From NCBI GenBank assembly GCA_040388665.1, contig JAZKBL010000053.1:1-27306 (forward strand): 27,306 nt of DNA, in the 5' to 3' direction. Below are positions 14,372 to 22,600 of this stretch, piece after piece. The stretch is from DAHVFY01 sp040388665 (GTDB taxonomy: Bacteria > Chlamydiota > Chlamydiia > Chlamydiales > Rhabdochlamydiaceae). Position numbers and translations under genes: made by a program. The notes under the pieces were generated by a model. The model worked only from the letters and a program-made list of their open reading frames with translations. It searched no databases and was not told where the DNA came from. The stretch's first letter is position 1. The number at the start of each line of letters is the position of its first letter.

Positions 14372-17262
14372 CGCCAGGTGACGAAGGTGCCGAGGGCGTG
14401 AATGTCTTCTTTAGAGATGCGCTCGTAGTGGAAGTCGTTCTCTTCGGCAAGGACACCCTCAACGAGGATGGCAAGGCGGCGTGCATTGCCTCTTGAAAGG
14501 AATGTCTTGGCTCCTGTGATGAACTGCTCGTAGGTGATAGATTCAACGCTTGCAATTCTTTTATTGATCCAGTCAAAATCCCCTTCATAATCAAAGGCGA
14601 AAGTGGAAAGACGCAGTGCCATGCCTTGCATATTTTCAGGAGGCATCTGCAACGATGTGATGAGCATTCTTTTGATGGTCTCAAAGCGGTCTTCCGGAAT
14701 ATCTTCTGGGATGTTTTTAAGGAAACTTTCTAAAAAGAGCTCAAAACGAGCCAAGAGTTCAGCTGGGTGATGAGTGCTTGATTGTACGGCAAAGAATTGT
14801 AGTAGTTGACGCTCCACTTCACTATCCCAGGCTTTAGCGATATAAGCTGTTTGTTGCTTTGTACGCAGTGTGTCAAAGAAAGCATCTTGGAGCGCTTTTG
14901 AAATGAGTTGTTGCAGTGCGCGATTTTCTAAAGAAAAAGGACCTTCTTCAAGAAGAAGAAGTACAGCGTTGCCCTGTCTTTCTGTATTTTGGACGATCAT
15001 GTAAGGACCGTGGTTTTGAGGAAGAAGAAGAACGGTTTTATTTTTTTGTTGATCCTTTGGATAAGGAGTTGCAGCTAGCGTCATTTTTAGACTTGTCCAT
15101 AAATTATGCGCCTCGTTTTCCTTCAAGTTTCCATAAAAGACACCTTCGATGTAGGTTTTTTCAAAGAGCGTTGAGGAAAATTGGATGAACTCTTCATAGC
15201 TAATGGTAGAGATGATTTTCAGTTTTTCAGCATTTGTTGGAGAGTCGTTAAAAATAAGATTTGACAGAGTTTCGCGCGCTTGAAAAATGGGGAGTTCTTT
15301 AGAAGCATTATCGTAGGCGCTATTAAGTGATTGCTTATAGATTTGGAATTGTTCTTTTGTGGGATGGACTTGTTTGCTTGCAGTAAACAGCTCTTTTAAA
15401 AGAAGAGGGAGTTTATCGCTATACCCTTGAACAAAGAGGGAGAGTTTCATGTTTTGATATTGGCAGTTCGTATTAAGATTTGCTTGATTTGCAAAAAAAA
15501 GCGTACTAGAGAGTTTGTCTTTGATGGCTTTAAGATAAAGATCTATCAAGACGTTCGCTTTTGCTGAACCGTCAAGAAGAGGTGTTTTAAAGTTAAGAAT
15601 GGCTGCGGTTTCGGGAACATAATAACGGCTGTCCGGTGCAAAATAAATCTGACCGAATTCGTCATTTGCGATAAGGGTAGGTGTTACCTCTTCTGCTATA
15701 GGCATAATTTCAAGTTTTTCTGGAAGAAAAGGGTTTGCGCGTACATTCCCAATTTGGGGATGTAGAGTAACGTCACTCCAGGCGATAAGCTTTTGTGTAG
15801 GGACCTCTTTAATCGTATACTCCACATCCATCCATTTTTCTTTTTTATCGGGAGTCACATGAACAAGAGTTGGATCAGCAATAACAGAGAAGAGGCATGT
15901 TTGGGGGGTGAGAGTCTCTAGAAAAGCATTATTAAAGGCAGCATCATAGGTTGTATAAGTGCTTGATTTTAGCGGGAAGGTATAGAGATCTTCATAGAGC
16001 ATACTAAAGGCATGATCCATGACAAATTCAAAAGCATCTTCTCTTGATTGGTATTGATAATTGAGATTAGCAATCGTGCGGAGCTCTTCAAAAAGAGAAG
16101 GGGATATCCCTGTTTTTTTAAGCTGAGCAATCGCTTGGAAAGTGCGTTCAATTGCGGTATCGATCTGAGATAATCCCTGTTCAGTAAGGGAGATGTCGAT
16201 GCCAAAAAGAAGCTCTTTTTTACCGAGCCGATCTTGAGATACAGAAAGAGCTTCTGCGATGTTTTCTCTTTTTAGTTGGGCTAGTAAACTGTTTTCATCT
16301 TTATTGCTAAGCGCATATCCGATGAGGCTCAACGCTCCACGATCGGTGTCCTGCGCAAATTCTTCAGAAACTTCCCACTGCAAGCTTAAAACTTTTAGAT
16401 CTTTAATAGGTTTGATGTAGGTGATATGTCCTCTCTGGTTGTCTGAGGTCATTGTTTCTTTTAGTTCTTCAGTAGGATGAGTTGCTACCGGAACTTTTGA
16501 AAAGTATTGAATGACGTAGTCAGTAAGTTCTTCAAGAGGTGTGGGAGAGATCGCAAGTAGGAGCATTTGATTTGCGCTGTAGTGATCTTTATACCACTGT
16601 TTCACAACATCTGTTGGTATGCCGGAGAGTGTTTTAGCATTGCCTGTTGAAAACTTAACGATAGGATGTGCAACGTTCGCAGTTTCCTTAAACACCATGT
16701 ACTGACGCCATCCATCATGTTCGATATTTTTTGCATGCTCTTGATCAACTGCATGCAATTCTCTATCGATTCCTGACCTTGCAAAAAGAGGGTCGATGAA
16801 AAAGTGAGAAAATCTATCTAGGGCATTAAAATACGCTTCGTTGTTAATCGAGAAGTAGTATGTCGTATGGTCTGAATATGTAGCTGCATTGACTGTGCCT
16901 CCGTGATCAGCAATGAATTGCATGTACTCAAATTCTTTGGGATAGGCGGCATTGCCCATGAATAGTAAGTGCTCGCAAAAATGCGCCATGCCAGGGTATT
17001 CTTCAGGGTCATTCCAGCTTCCGGCACGAACAGAAAGCGCTGCAGCTGACTGGTCAAGTCCTGGGTCAGAAATGAGATAGGCTTCTAAACCATTATCAAG
17101 ACGCAATTTTAGAGTTTTTCTTTCAGATAATGCCGGTGTGAGAATAGGCAAAACGGCTGCTTTATCTTCGATGATTGTATAATTTTCTTGTGTTGTCTCT
17201 GAAGCTACAGCTGCTGCTTGAAATAATAAGAGGGCATAAGCCATCTGTGCATGCCATTTCAT
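14368..17262 (-). CDS. Exported M16 (insulinase/pitrilysin family) zinc metalloprotease
   Basis: A 964-residue protease, the usual full length for pitrilysin/insulysin with four M16 domains. A signal peptide is visible (MKWHAQMAYALLLFQAAAVAS). The inverted zinc motif HFCEH (His94, Glu97, His98) is followed exactly 76 residues later by the third ligand Glu175, in RELHAVDQEHAKN, the classic HxxEH-x76-E pattern. Supporting blocks are GSWNDPEEYPGMAHFCEHLLFMG and the TVNAATYSDHTTYYF region. It should degrade peptides in the periplasm. In C. trachomatis an insulinase-like gene lies beside plsB, as here. The 5' flank holds palindromic repeat copy B, 24 bp upstream of the start, which may carry or disturb its leader. 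Confidence 0.93.
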   Translation of the reverse strand: MKWHAQMAYALLLFQAAAVASETTQENYTIIEDKAAVLPILTPALSERKTLKLRLDNGLEAYLISDPGLDQSAAALSVRAGSWNDPEEYPGMAHFCEHLLFMGNAAYPKEFEYMQFIADHGGTVNAATYSDHTTYYFSINNEAYFNALDRFSHFFIDPLFARSGIDRELHAVDQEHAKNIEHDGWRQYMVFKETANVAHPIVKFSTGNAKTLSGIPTDVVKQWYKDHYSANQMLLLAISPTPLEELTDYVIQYFSKVPVATHPTEELKETMTSDNQRGHITYIKPIKDLKVLSLQWEVSEEFAQDTDRGALSLIGYALSNKDENSLLAQLKRENIAEALSVSQDRLGKKELLFGIDISLTEQGLSQIDTAIERTFQAIAQLKKTGISPSLFEELRTIANLNYQYQSREDAFEFVMDHAFSMLYEDLYTFPLKSSTYTTYDAAFNNAFLETLTPQTCLFSVIADPTLVHVTPDKKEKWMDVEYTIKEVPTQKLIAWSDVTLHPQIGNVRANPFLPEKLEIMPIAEEVTPTLIANDEFGQIYFAPDSRYYVPETAAILNFKTPLLDGSAKANVLIDLYLKAIKDKLSSTLFFANQANLNTNCQYQNMKLSLFVQGYSDKLPLLLKELFTASKQVHPTKEQFQIYKQSLNSAYDNASKELPIFQARETLSNLIFNDSPTNAEKLKIISTISYEEFIQFSSTLFEKTYIEGVFYGNLKENEAHNLWTSLKMTLAATPYPKDQQKNKTVLLLPQNHGPYMIVQNTERQGNAVLLLLEEGPFSLENRALQQLISKALQDAFFDTLRTKQQTAYIAKAWDSEVERQLLQFFAVQSSTHHPAELLARFELFLESFLKNIPEDIPEDRFETIKRMLITSLQMPPENMQGMALRLSTFAFDYEGDFDWINKRIASVESITYEQFITGAKTFLSRGNARRLAILVEGVLAEENDFHYERISKEDIHALGTFVTWR

Positions 17263-17286
17263 ACTCTACCTCATGTGGAATTGATC

Positions 17287-17459
17287 TATACCGAAGTGAA
17301 TTCAAAATTTGGTTTTTGGCTGCACCGGCATCCCTATCTTTGAAGCCGCCTGTATCGCACGTGTGTTCACACACGCGCTGCTGCGGCGTCGGCATCGCCT
17401 CTTCAAATTTAGAGCGCCGGTTTTGCCAAAACTCCAACTTTTGAACTCACTCCGGTATA
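17287..17459. repeat. Palindromic repeat element, copy B (upstream of the M16 peptidase gene)
   Basis: This is 173 bp, exactly the length of copy A, with the same ends TATACCG (17287) and CGGTATA (17453-17459). Both arms still pair with each other, but their sequence differs from copy A: CAAAATTTGG / CCAACTTTTG here against CAAGAATCGG / CCGATTCTTG there, so changes on one arm are mostly matched on the other. Conserved inner blocks are GCTGCACCGGCAT, CTTCAAATTTAGAGCGCCGG and a central GTGTGTTCACAC. The minus-strand reading frame that matches the truA insert is open from a TGA near the end through the rest of the element; roughly 30 of 53 residues match by eye. It lies in the 236-bp gap between plsB and the peptidase gene. 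Confidence 0.92.
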
Positions 17460-17498
17460 GTATAAACATACTTGATGCACATCTCTGAAATCAAGAAT

Positions 17499-18494
17499 TT
17501 AGAATTTGGCGTAGTCGTGTTTCACCTGTTGCCAGATGAAATCAGCGCGCAGTTCTCGTCTTAGATGTTTGTCTGGATGTGTTGATGGGGAAAATTGTTC
17601 CATATCAATTTCTTTGCCAAAACATAGGTGGATGCCACCTCGTTTTGTGCTACGTGTTTCACCAAGCTCGACTTGAATAATTTCTGGCGGGGGAAGGATG
17701 TCGTAGGTAGAAAGGGCTAAGGTATAAAAATGAGTGGGGTGGCTAGCTTTTTTTGCCATGAGATAGAACATTTCAATACTTTGGGGATCAAAAGGGTCGA
17801 CTTCCACATTTCCCTTTTCGTTAGGACGGTCTCGTCCGCCTGAAGGGGCAACATAGATCACTTTTCCTCCCTCTTTTAAAAGTGCACTCATCTTCTCCAT
17901 TGTTTTTTTATTGTGAAGCTGTTTTTGCATTTTCTGTTCGGGAGGACGGTCAATATACCGCTTAGAATAAATACAAAGAAGATTGCGTCCCATACTGAAG
18001 GGAACGGCTAGAGGATCTGTAACAACTCTGTGGCCTGCCACAAAAATCATTTCGCGACTGAGGTTTGGATAGGTTTTTTCTAAAAGCAGGCTGATGGCTT
18101 GCGGGTCTGCTTCGATCTGATGATTGGCAAAAAGAATCACATTTTCGCCACGTTTCACAAGCTCATTAATTTCTTCTGCGTAATTTAATCCAAGAGCAGA
18201 AGATGCGCTCATATCAACAAGCGGCCTTAAAAATTCGATGCCAAAATGATAATAATTAAAGGGTTTTAAAATTTGTTTGTGAAAGAGCTCGAATGGATAA
18301 GGATTTTTAATTTGCTCTTTGATTAACTCTAAATAAGTATCGAGAATTGGCTGTTGCTTTTCTAGAGATAAGTTATGTTTTTCTAGTTCTTTTTTATACC
18401 CGATGCAAAAATTCATCAAAATTTGATGAAATTTTTCTGGAATAAAACCTTGTTGCAACAGCTCGTCGAGTTTGGGAAAGGGTCCTTTAGACAT
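17499..18494 (-). CDS. plsB: Glycerol-3-phosphate acyltransferase, soluble plastid/chlamydial type
   Basis: A 331-residue enzyme of the chloroplast/chlamydial PlsB type, much shorter than the 800-residue membrane PlsB of E. coli. The acyltransferase motif is NHQIEADP (His125, Asp130), followed by FVAGHRVVTDPLAVPFSMGRNLLCIYSKRYID (phosphate-binding arginines) and YVAPSGGRDRP. It transfers an acyl group to the sn-1 position of glycerol-3-phosphate, the first step of phospholipid synthesis, and is fed by the plsX product route. The start at 18492-18494 is picked because it overlaps the RNase gene stop by only 8 bp and has a GGA upstream; an in-frame ATG at 18536 adds 14 residues. Last of a five-gene string plsX-to-peptidase in the C. 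trachomatis CT811-CT806 order. Confidence 0.93.
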   Translation of the reverse strand: MSKGPFPKLDELLQQGFIPEKFHQILMNFCIGYKKELEKHNLSLEKQQPILDTYLELIKEQIKNPYPFELFHKQILKPFNYYHFGIEFLRPLVDMSASSALGLNYAEEINELVKRGENVILFANHQIEADPQAISLLLEKTYPNLSREMIFVAGHRVVTDPLAVPFSMGRNLLCIYSKRYIDRPPEQKMQKQLHNKKTMEKMSALLKEGGKVIYVAPSGGRDRPNEKGNVEVDPFDPQSIEMFYLMAKKASHPTHFYTLALSTYDILPPPEIIQVELGETRSTKRGGIHLCFGKEIDMEQFSPSTHPDKHLRRELRADFIWQQVKHDYAKF

Positions 18495-20032
18495 CGAGTT
18501 TTTTTCCATTAACTGTGGAATAAAGGTGGAAGTCATTTAAATGCAGCGTATCTTTCGTGCTAAAGGTAATTTGAGCATTCGATTTTTCTACAAGTTTACA
18601 GTAATAACTTTTGTCGTGATGGTTCAAATAGTGATCAAGTTCAGGGTGACAGTAAAGCTCGAGTCCAAAATGCTGTTGCTGAGAGATCACTTTTTTGATG
18701 GCACGTTCAATTTCGATAGATATGCTCTCATATGTTTTGNNNNNNNNNNCTGCCTGAGCAATAAGGGCAATGCGTAAAGAGTGTTTGTGACAGCGACTCT
18801 CGATTTCTTTGCCGTGTCATTTCTACAAGACCAAATTCGCTCATGCCGAGAATGGTACATTTTGCAGAATCATCTTTCATCGCTTCTTTGAGTCTGTCTA
18901 GAACTCGTCTTTGATTTTTGCGCGAGCGCATATCGATAAAATCACAAATGACAAGGCCTCCAACATTACGTAGGCGCAGTTGACGTGCGATTTCTTCTGC
19001 AGCTTCCATATTGATATGAACAAGAGCTTCTTCTACATCGCCGCTGCCGCTTTGAAGGTTGCTTCTACCTGAGTTGACGTCAATCGTGTGCATGGCCTCA
19101 GTGCGGTCAAAGAACAGGTAGCCGCCGCTTTGCAGCCATATTTTGCGGCGAAGAGCCCTGTCGATTTCTCGTTCCACATTAAATCTTTCGAACATCGGGG
19201 TTTTATCCCGATAAAAATCGATTTTAAGAGGATGCTCGTTACTGTATTTTGTGTAGATCCGTTTACACGCCTGATAGGTTGCATAATCATCCAAAAGTAA
19301 ACGATCATATTTTTTGTCGACAGCAGTGATTACAGAGCGTTTAATCAAATCAGATTCTGCGTATAAAAGTGTCGACTTGGTGGCTTTGTTAAAATTTTCA
19401 ACGATACTTTGCCATGTATTTAAAAGATCCGTTGCTTCATCGATCAGCATTTCTGCTGTCGCATTCATGCTGGCAGTGCGGCAAATAAGACCCATTTCTT
19501 TAGGCATTTCAAAAGCGCGGATTAGTTTTTTTAGTCTATCTCTAGCCCCAGGGTCTTCAATTTTGCGAGAAACTCCTCGATGGTATGTGTTGGGCAAAAG
19601 AACAAGATAACGGCCCGCAAGAGAGATGTTGGAAGTTAACCGCGCTCCCTTAGAACCTATAGGTTCTTTCACGACTTGAACTAAGACCGGTTGGTCGATT
19701 TTCATCAATTTAGAGATGTCTGTTTCCATTTTTCGTTTGGTTTCTTGCGAACCCATGTCATAACCAAGATCAAAGTCCATATCGAAGATCTCTTGGAATT
19801 TTTGTGTATTCTCCAAAATATCAGAGATATGGATAAATCCATTTTCCCCTTCATTGATGTCGATGAATGCAGATTGAATGTTATGAAGAATATTTGTAAC
19901 TCTTCCACGGTAGACGTTTCCTGTAAGTTGTCTACTTTTTTTTCGTTCGATGATAAGATCGTGAAGGATACCATTTTTTAAATGGGCGTAGCGGATTTCT
20001 TTAGATTCTACGTTTAAAAGAATTTCTTGCAT
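18487..20032 (-). CDS. Ribonuclease E/G family protein, interrupted by an assembly gap
   Basis: An RNase E/G (CafA type) of about 514 residues once the gap is bridged. An N-terminal S1 RNA-binding domain (GNVYRGRVTNIL...AFIDINEGENGFIHISD, about 38-73) is followed by the catalytic region VQVVKEPIGSKGARLTSNISLAGRYLVLLP, FDRTEAMHTIDVNSGR with the metal-binding Asp, and VICDFIDM. The zinc-link HCPYCSG (421-427) sits right at the run of 10 Ns (18740-18749). After the gap the protein continues as KTYESISIEIERAI to the TAA at 18487, but in a frame shifted by one, so the gap length is wrong rather than the gene broken. It processes rRNA and degrades mRNA. Its start overlaps the plsX end by 19 bp. Confidence 0.92.
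18740..18749. other. Assembly gap of 10 Ns inside the RNase E/G gene
   Basis: Ten undetermined bases. The family spacing CxxCxG-x-G-x-V/I-K-T predicts 12 nt between the Gly and Lys codons, of which 3 are visible, so 9 Ns would restore the frame. The run is most likely a placeholder. Confidence 0.9.
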
Positions 20033-21024
20033 GAAGTTGCACCTAGTTGAGTTTTAATCTTATCAAGAAAATGATGCTGAGTGAGCCTGATGGCTCCTTT
20101 AATGCTGCTAATAAGAGCTGAAGGTGTAGCGTTTCCATGACATTTAACAACAATACCGTCGATCCCGCAGATAATAGCTCCTGGAAAATCGGTATGATGT
20201 AGCCTATGATGGAGGGCTCCTAACGTCTCTTTTAAGAAAAGAGGGGCATCTGAGCCTACTTTATCCCAAAGCTGGTCGAGAATAAAGCTAGCAATACCTT
20301 CCGCAGTTTTTAGAAAGACATTTCCTGTAAATCCATCGGTAATAAGAACGTCGATATCTCCCTTAAATACATCTCTTCCTTCGATATTGCCTAAGAACAC
20401 AGGAGGGTTATCTGTGTTGCGGTTGAGGATATGCAGCATTTTATAAGCTTCTTGCAGCTCAGGGGTGCCCTTTTTTTGTTCTGTGCCAATATTTAACAAA
20501 CCGACAGTGGGATGAAGGATGCCACGGCTTTTTTGATAGGCAATTCCCATAGAAGCGAATTGAAGCAGGTGCTCTACTTTATAGGAGATATTTGCCCCAA
20601 CATCCAGAACGGCAATTTCTTTTTTTTGAGTGGGCATTAGGGCAAGGAGTGCTGGCCGGGCAATCCCCGGAAGCATTGAAAGCCGCATTTTAGCACTTGC
20701 GATGAGGGCACCTGTATTGCCGGCGGAGACAAACGCATCGAGTTCCTTTTTCTCTAGCATGCGCATCCCTACGCAAAGAGAAGCCTCTTTTTTCCGGCGA
20801 ACCGCGACAAGAGGATTCTCTTCCATCGTAATGATTTCTTTAGTTGCAATACAGCTGAACTTGCGAGAGACCATTGCTGGAGTGCCGAAGATAACAAAGT
20901 CGACTGTATCGCCACATTCGTCGTAAAAATCTTCAACAGACTCGAAAAATTTCTCTGGAGCGGTATCGCTACCTAAAAGATCGATGCCAATTCTCTGCCG
21001 CGGTGATTTAACTTTCCCTCGCAT
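20014..21024 (-). CDS. plsX: Phosphate acyltransferase PlsX
   Basis: A 336-residue PlsX, which makes acyl-phosphate from acyl-ACP at the membrane surface for phospholipid synthesis. Family blocks are RIGIDLLGSDTAPE near the N-terminus, MEENPLVAVRRKKEASL, AFVSAGNTGALIASAKMRLSMLPGIARPALLALMPT, AVLDVGANISYKVEHLLQFASMG, GLLNIGTEQKKGT and VLITDGFTGNVFLKTAEGIASF. The ATG at 21022-21024 is preferred, overlapping the rpmF stop by 17 bp; the frame stays open upstream to 21045. The rpmF-plsX pair is a widely conserved bacterial arrangement, and the downstream RNase gene overlaps its end. Confidence 0.95.
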   Translation of the reverse strand: MRGKVKSPRQRIGIDLLGSDTAPEKFFESVEDFYDECGDTVDFVIFGTPAMVSRKFSCIATKEIITMEENPLVAVRRKKEASLCVGMRMLEKKELDAFVSAGNTGALIASAKMRLSMLPGIARPALLALMPTQKKEIAVLDVGANISYKVEHLLQFASMGIAYQKSRGILHPTVGLLNIGTEQKKGTPELQEAYKMLHILNRNTDNPPVFLGNIEGRDVFKGDIDVLITDGFTGNVFLKTAEGIASFILDQLWDKVGSDAPLFLKETLGALHHRLHHTDFPGAIICGIDGIVVKCHGNATPSALISSIKGAIRLTQHHFLDKIKTQLGATSCKKFF

Positions 21025-21190
21025 GTACAACCGCCCGTCCTGCATAAAACCCGCAATGCGGGCAAATTTTGTGCGTTAAACGCGGCTGGCTGCAGTTTGA
21101 GCAGCTAGATAGATTTTGAGGTTTTTTTGCGTGATGTGCACGGCGCGAATTTTTTCGTGCATTAGAGGTTCTGTTACGTGGTACTGCCAT
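21008..21190 (-). CDS. rpmF: 50S ribosomal protein L32
   Basis: A 60-residue basic L32 protein: MAVPRNRTSNARKNSRRAHH head and the zinc-ribbon cysteines CSNC (about 30-33) and CPHCG (about 43-47), so this is the zinc-binding form. It is a structural component of the large ribosomal subunit. A strong AAGGAG lies before the ATG. It lies between the DUF177 gene and plsX, the common order in bacteria. Confidence 0.97.
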   Translation of the reverse strand: MAVPRNRTSNARKNSRRAHHAKKPQNLSSCSNCSQPRLTHKICPHCGFYAGRAVVHARES

Positions 21191-21296
21191 TATTTACTCC
21201 TTAAAATATTCTTTTGCATTTCTCCAGACGCGAGGTAAGTCTTGTCAGATTACGCAAGAAACACATTCTATGACAGATTCAATTTTTTTACCAGAC

Positions 21297-21758
21297 TTAT
21301 AAGCCCAAGCCGGAAAAAGGAAACTGAACATCGGGGGCGTCGGTTGACGTTTCTTTTTTTAAAAATTTACTGATTGTTTCTCTTTCTGGGCAAGCACCCT
21401 CATGACATTCCGTAAAGGGAGGAATTTCAATAAGGATCGATTCGCGCAGTATGTCGCTGTAATCAAAAACAGGATTAGTGATTTCTTCGACAGGAATCGT
21501 GTTGTAAAAATCAGTTTCTATTGGGTAAAGAAAAGGTTCATTACAGACAGCGCAAGGAATTTGAGCTCTTGTCTTCACCTTCATGTGCAAGATCAGGTGG
21601 TCTTCAGCAAGATAGGCCTCTCCTTGCACGGCAACGGGGACCGGGAAAGAAAGCTCTTTTTCTGTGATATCCAGAAATGAAGGATCGACCTCTTCCTGGA
21701 CTTTTTCTGTATGGCCGTTTTTCAGCCTATCAATATAAATTTTAAACTCTTCTGTCAT
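21297..21758 (-). CDS. YceD/DUF177 family protein
   Basis: A 153-residue acidic protein of the DUF177 (YceD) family, which is nearly always found just upstream of rpmF. Cysteines in IPCAVCNEPF and the later CHEGACPE block match the conserved CxxC region of the family. In plants and bacteria DUF177 proteins have been linked to 23S rRNA accumulation, so a role in large-subunit assembly is plausible. The ATG at 21756-21758 is chosen; a TTG three codons upstream is also possible. The gap of 106 bp to rpmF may hold a further promoter, but nothing clear is seen in it. Confidence 0.85.
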   Translation of the reverse strand: MTEEFKIYIDRLKNGHTEKVQEEVDPSFLDITEKELSFPVPVAVQGEAYLAEDHLILHMKVKTRAQIPCAVCNEPFLYPIETDFYNTIPVEEITNPVFDYSDILRESILIEIPPFTECHEGACPERETISKFLKKETSTDAPDVQFPFSGLGL

Positions 21759-21806
21759 AGGGACCAATTCTAGCTAAACGGCCCCTTTTTTTAAAGCAGG
21801 AATTGT

Positions 21807-22427
21807 TTAACCTTTATAGAGCCGTGTAAGCAAGTCAGAAAAATAGAATTCCATATCTATGAAATCTTCTTTTTTCGATACGATGTTTAATGCTCTTTGG
21901 AACTCAGATGTCAGAACAGGTATTGGTTCTGATTTTTTTGAAAAACGGCTGTAGTAGTCCTTTAAGGGCGCGGTAGCAATGACCTTTCCATCAAAAGCGA
22001 TTCCAATAATTTCTTTTTTATTTTTTAAAGAATTTGCGATGGTTTTTTCGTGTAAAGAATTTCGTAAGGTATCAAATACGAAAAGTGAAAGATTTCCTGC
22101 AACTGGGACAAAAGCGACACATGCTCTTAAAAGATTTTTAATCGCATTTGGACAATGTTGGAAAGACCCTTTCGATACTGTGCTAAAAAGACAGTGTATG
22201 GCTTGATAGGTTCTTATGATGCTGCCGAACGAGCTAAATGCCGGCGTGTAGTCAACACGGCTGACAGAAGGGCGCATATGACACATTTGTAAATCCGCTT
22301 TTTTTGTCTTTAAGAATACAGAGAATGTATCGGGTTGCGTTTTTGCGCCTGTGTAAAAAATGTTTTTATACGTATATATCGCAAAAGCACCAGGAGCAAA
22401 ACCTGTTGGTTTTTCTTGAATAGCCAT
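21807..22427 (-). CDS. Hypothetical protein with central hydrophobic segment
   Basis: A 206-residue protein that I do not recognise. The N-terminal 60 residues are mixed; the middle contains RACVAFVPVAGNLSLFVFDTLRN, a moderately hydrophobic stretch that could associate with a membrane but is short for a clear transmembrane helix. The C-terminal part includes KKEIIGIAFDGKVIATAPLKDYY and a charged end. No signal peptide. Many lineage-specific chlamydial proteins have this look, and a host-facing role cannot be excluded. The ATG follows TGAGG at good spacing. The 173-bp upstream gap holds a dyad (22450-22483) and an AT-only hairpin (22538-22592). Confidence 0.65.
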   Translation of the reverse strand: MAIQEKPTGFAPGAFAIYTYKNIFYTGAKTQPDTFSVFLKTKKADLQMCHMRPSVSRVDYTPAFSSFGSIIRTYQAIHCLFSTVSKGSFQHCPNAIKNLLRACVAFVPVAGNLSLFVFDTLRNSLHEKTIANSLKNKKEIIGIAFDGKVIATAPLKDYYSRFSKKSEPIPVLTSEFQRALNIVSKKEDFIDMEFYFSDLLTRLYKG

Positions 22428-22449
22428 TTAAATGCCTCATAAATTAATT

Positions 22450-22483
22450 AAAACACAGTAGTTATATCAACAAATTGTGTTTT
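22450..22483. promoter_or_regulatory. Operator-like inverted repeat upstream of the 206-residue protein
   Basis: AAAACACA (22450-22457) and TGTGTTTT (22476-22483) form an 8-bp inverted repeat with an 18-bp spacer. On the minus strand it spans a TTGATA-like -35, and AT-rich candidate -10 sequence follows. It could be a regulator site; no protein is implied by the sequence. Confidence 0.3.
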
Positions 22484-22537
22484 TATTCAAGATGTAAAAA
22501 CTGATTAGAAGCATGCTTGGCTTGTGACAACATCAGA

Positions 22538-22592
22538 AATGATACGAATGATATAATAATAATTTATTTTCTTTTTTATCATTCATATCATT
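22538..22592 (-). terminator. AT-only hairpin downstream of lpxB, possible terminator
   Basis: AATGATACGAATGATA (22538-22553) pairs over 16 positions (one G-U type mismatch) with TATCATTCATATCATT (22577-22592), with a 23-nt loop rich in A/T. It begins 9 bp past the lpxB stop. It lacks a GC-rich core and a clear T run after the stem, so termination is only a guess. Confidence 0.3.
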
Positions 22593-22600
22593 ATATCATT

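Noticed and set aside
17162..17444. Open frames on both strands (91 and 89 codons) across repeat copy B that look like small proteins
   Set aside because: They are created by the palindrome itself; the matching frame in copy A is a piece of truA. Neither has a good ribosome site, and the minus-strand frame is not in phase with the peptidase gene.
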